A DNA stretch of 64,000 nt, from assembly GCF_001043175.1 (NCBI RefSeq), contig NZ_CP011494.1, positions 3,720,001-3,784,000 on the forward strand, in the 5' to 3' direction. This stretch comes from Marinobacter psychrophilus (lineage in GTDB: Bacteria > Pseudomonadota > Gammaproteobacteria > Pseudomonadales > Oleiphilaceae). Below, one piece after another: positions 61,691 to 64,000 of this stretch. Below the pieces are notes generated by a model, which made no database searches, was not told the DNA's origin, and saw nothing but the letters and a program-made list of their open reading frames with translations. A program made the translations under genes and the position numbers. Numbering within the stretch: the first letter of the stretch is position 1; each line of letters begins with the position of its first letter.

Positions 61691-62357
61691 GCAGCATGTA
61701 TCCCGCACCGCGAACGGTTTGCAGTAGCGGCGTATCAAATTCTTTGTCGATTTTCGCCCGCAAACGGCTTATGTGCACATCAATCACATTAGTTTGGGGG
61801 TCAAAATGATAATCCCAGACTTTTTCCAGCAGCATGGTACGAGTGACCACCTGCCCGGCGTTGCGCATCAAATATTCCAGAAGGCGGAATTCCCGGGGCT
61901 GTACGTCGATATTCTGGCCTGCGCGCTTCACCGTGCGTGCCAGCAGATCCATCTCCAGATCGGCCACATGCAGGACAGTCTCAGTTTCTGCTGCCTGGCG
62001 ATTACGACGAATCAGAGATTCGATGCGGGCCAGCAATTCGGTAAACGAGAACGGCTTGGTGAGATAATCATCGCCGCCACCACGCAGACCCTCTACCCGG
62101 TCGTCCACATCGCCTAAGGCGCTGAGAATCAAAATTGGGACCTGATTGCCTGTAGCGCGAACAGTTTTGATGATGGCGAGGCCATCCATGCCAGGCAACA
62201 TGCGATCGACAATCATAATGTCGTATTCTTCGCTGGCTGCCATCAGCATGCCTTTTTTGCCGTCGTCCGCGTGATCCACCACAAAATCAGATTCCCGCAG
62301 GCCTTTCACCAGATAACTTGCCACGTCATGATCGTCTTCTATGACCAGTGCTTTCAC
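61677..62357 (-). CDS. OmpR-family response regulator
   Basis: A 226-residue DNA-binding regulator. GTG 62357 is preceded by GGGAGGAA at a good distance and starts MKALVIEDDHDVASYLVKG, the natural receiver N-terminus. The longer reading from 62429 is rejected. Phospho-Asp is near residue 51 in IMIVDRMLPG, with the lysine in YLTKPFSF near 102. The winged-helix domain ends VRGAGYML. It overlaps its kinase gene by 14 bases, so the two are coupled. Targets are unknown. Confidence 0.93.
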   Translation of the reverse strand: MKALVIEDDHDVASYLVKGLRESDFVVDHADDGKKGMLMAASEEYDIMIVDRMLPGMDGLAIIKTVRATGNQVPILILSALGDVDDRVEGLRGGGDDYLTKPFSFTELLARIESLIRRNRQAAETETVLHVADLEMDLLARTVKRAGQNIDVQPREFRLLEYLMRNAGQVVTRTMLLEKVWDYHFDPQTNVIDVHISRLRAKIDKEFDTPLLQTVRGAGYMLRETA

Positions 62358-62471
62358 CGGTATTCCTCCCGCTGGCCTATGATAGTGCTGCAAGGGTACG
62401 AATAACCTGGCCGCTGAGCCAGTTACCATCTTGTAAGAGGCTGTCGTCTATAACGACGCAATACTTACGGA

Positions 62472-62504
62472 AACGCCACCGAGCGCAAAAGCGGCGGTGG
62501 CGTT
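62472..62504 (-). terminator. Hairpin after rpoH
   Basis: AACGCCACCG (62472-62481) and CGGTGGCGTT (62495-62504) form a perfect 10-bp stem about 45 bp after the rpoH stop. On the minus strand it is followed by only a short T-run (TTTCCG), so termination may be partial. Confidence 0.65.
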
Positions 62505-62546
62505 CATTGGCAGAGCCTTGTTAACGTTGCAGTTAAGCGATTAAAG

Positions 62547-63407
62547 TCAGGCCGCTTCTTGCATGTGCAGACGTATTTTCTTCATCGCATTTTTTTCCAG
62601 TTGGCGAATGCGTTCGGCAGATACCCCATAACGATCGGCCAACTGGTGCAAGGTCGATTTGGTCTCTGACAGCCAGCGCTCGCGCAGAATATCCTGGCTG
62701 CGATCGTCCAGAGTAGACAGAGCCTGCATCAGGCGGCCGTTGGAATCTTCGGTCCAGTCGGAGCGTTCCAGTTGGGTAGCCGGATTACTGCGGTGATCTT
62801 CAAGATAATACGCCGGCGCCTGGTAAGCACTGTCTTCGTCATCGTTCATCGGGCCATCAAAAGCCGTATCGTGAGACGACAGGCGGCCTTCCATTTCTCG
62901 CACCACGCGAGCTTCCACGCCTAAGTCTGCGGCTACTGCGTTTAGCTCATCGTGGCTCAACCAGGCCAATTTCTTCTTCTGACCACGCAGATTAAAAAAG
63001 AGCTTACGTTGGGCTTTGGTGGTCGCCACTTTCACAATGCGCCAGTTGCGCAAAATGAATTCATGAATTTCTGCTTTAATCCAATGCACCGCGAACGACA
63101 CCAGCCGTACACCGTATTCGGGGTTGAAGCGTTTTACGGCTTTCATCAGACCCACGTTACCTTCCTGCACCAGGTCAGATTGATTCAGACCGTAACCGGA
63201 ATAACTACGGGCAATGTGAATCACAAAGCGCAGATGCGACAGAATCAACTGCCGAGCAGCATCTACATCGCCTTCATAATAAAGGCGTTCCGACAATGCG
63301 CGCTCTTCATCCACTGTTAAAATGGGTATGCGACTCGCAGCCTGAATGTAAGACTCGAGATTAGCGCCCGGAACCAGCTTATCCATCAGCTGTAAACTTG
63401 TGCCCAT
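62547..63407 (-). CDS. rpoH: Heat-shock sigma factor RpoH (sigma-32)
   Basis: It directs RNA polymerase to heat-shock promoters. The 286 residues match the family (E. coli 284). Region 2 contains [21 protein letters not shown] near 80 and [20 protein letters not shown]. The RpoH box [10 protein letters not shown] is near residue 132 and is diagnostic. Region 4 has [27 protein letters not shown] at the end. ATG 63407 has GGAGGAA upstream. It follows ftsX on the same strand, the usual gammaproteobacterial order. Confidence 0.97.
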   Translation of the reverse strand: MGTSLQLMDKLVPGANLESYIQAASRIPILTVDEERALSERLYYEGDVDAARQLILSHLRFVIHIARSYSGYGLNQSDLVQEGNVGLMKAVKRFNPEYGVRLVSFAVHWIKAEIHEFILRNWRIVKVATTKAQRKLFFNLRGQKKKLAWLSHDELNAVAADLGVEARVVREMEGRLSSHDTAFDGPMNDDEDSAYQAPAYYLEDHRSNPATQLERSDWTEDSNGRLMQALSTLDDRSQDILRERWLSETKSTLHQLADRYGVSAERIRQLEKNAMKKIRLHMQEAA

Positions 63408-63540
63408 GCTTTATTCCTCCGAATCTCTACGCTGTAAAAAAAGGCAATGGACCATAAGACCATAAAATGCCCTGAAAGTTCCTGAACGCATCATTAAAAC
63501 GCGGTAAATATGGGTGTCTACAGACTTTCGGCCAGCCATT

Positions 63541-64000
63541 CTAGTGGTCTCCGGGTTCCATGTCATCTAAGTGTCTTCGCACCGCCACCCAGGCTCCGAG
63601 CCAGCCCAGTGTCATGGCAGTAAATATCAACACTCCTGCATTTTCAAAGTCCAACCCACTCAGAACGAAATCACTGTGATATAACGCCGCTAATCTTGCT
63701 ACCGGTGCGCTTAGCCACCAAAACGTTATGAGCAACAACAGCCAGGCCACTAATCCGCCACCCAAACCAAACCAGGCGCCGGTGTACAGAAAAGGGCGGC
63801 GCACAAAGGCGTCAGTGCCACCCACCAGTTTGGCCACCAGAATTTCATCGCGCCGACTTTCAATGGCCAAGCGCACCGTGTTACCAATAACTAATACGAC
63901 CGCAACCGCCAACAAGATTGCCAGTGCCAGAGCCGCCCGCGTCAATAAGCCAGCCAGGGCATTCAGCCGCTGCAGCCAGCCCAGGTCCACCTGTACACGC
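63541..64000 (-). CDS. ftsX: Cell division protein FtsX (N-terminal part beyond window)
   Basis: The membrane partner of FtsE. The FtsEX complex controls septal peptidoglycan hydrolysis. Only the last about 152 residues are visible, entering from the right edge in frame as RVQVDLGWLQRLNAL. They contain three membrane helices and the conserved segment NTVRLAIESRRDEILVAKLVGGTDAFVRRPFLYTG, typical of FtsX. The C-terminus ends HLDDMEPGDH. rpoH lies 134 bp downstream. Confidence 0.93.
   Translation of the reverse strand, partial: RVQVDLGWLQRLNALAGLLTRAALALAILLAVAVVLVIGNTVRLAIESRRDEILVAKLVGGTDAFVRRPFLYTGAWFGLGGGLVAWLLLLITFWWLSAPVARLAALYHSDFVLSGLDFENAGVLIFTAMTLGWLGAWVAVRRHLDDMEPGDH

Noticed and set aside
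1-64000. CRISPR arrays, insertion sequences, prophage genes, tRNA and rRNA genes
   Set aside because: None were seen on reading both strands: no regularly spaced direct repeats, no transposase or integrase motifs, no cloverleaf-type sequences. Faint or highly decayed copies could be missed by eye.

Overview
The window reads as a chromosomal segment of a free-living marine gammaproteobacterium, most likely Marinobacter or a close relative. This is inferred from gene content and order (ftsX-rpoH, an extended pst operon, DUF2288-lysO, UbiF, MnmH, a 'marine sortase' type two-component pair) and from a moderate-to-high GC composition. It was not tested by database search. No insertion sequence, prophage, CRISPR array, tRNA or rRNA gene was seen, so most of the window is core or stable accessory genome.

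Layout. 1-5.5 kb: fadE (cut by the window edge), rapA and cysZ on the minus strand, and a VanZ-like gene diverging from cysZ. 5.5-5.9 kb: a non-coding interval holding a perfect GacA/UvrY-type box (TGTAAG-N6-CTTACA), an AT-rich stretch, and then four ANGGA motifs within 70 nt, three of them in hairpin loops. This looks like an RsmZ/CsrB-class small RNA and is the strongest unannotated element here. 5.9-10.2 kb: mnmH, mscS, a YbaK-like deacylase, ubiF and a HIT protein. 10.5-19.6 kb: a c-di-GMP and phosphorelay block made of a GGDEF-EAL protein, then a compact four-gene unit (exported molybdopterin-fold protein, membrane EAL protein, histidine kinase, response regulator with an HD-GYP-like domain). 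19.5-25.2 kb: pstS-pstC-pstA-pstB-phoU on the minus strand with a Pho box.

25.3-33.7 kb: a YciA-like thioesterase, uppP, uvrD with a LexA-like site, gabD diverging from an acetylpolyamine amidohydrolase, ppnN and a small cytochrome c. 33.9-39.95 kb: tmcA, a second UvrD-like helicase and an OprF/OmpA-type porin. 40-48.1 kb: dadA, tatD, lysO, a DUF2288 gene, a REC-HDOD regulator, acnA with two palindromes upstream, and a decayed chemoreceptor fragment. 48.2-56.4 kb: a zinc-finger/membrane/helical-repeat protein, a rhomboid protease, an OmpA-domain protein without a signal peptide, MAPEG, a PlsC-type acyltransferase and a Pds-like (sortase-system) two-component pair with no sortase beside it. 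56.4-64 kb: a DUF815 ATPase, an exported ATP-dependent DNA ligase, a gene-poor decayed stretch, an acyl-CoA-binding protein, greB, a possible minus-strand small RNA, an unknown 89-residue protein, a two-component pair, rpoH and the end of ftsX.

How the parts may fit. The putative Gac/Rsm RNA and the c-di-GMP block both concern the switch between motile and attached growth. Linking them is inference. Phosphate uptake, polyamine/GABA breakdown, D-amino acid oxidation and the aconitase step are ordinary metabolism. Start codons were moved from the longest frame wherever a better Shine-Dalgarno site, signal peptide or family length supported it, and this is noted per gene.
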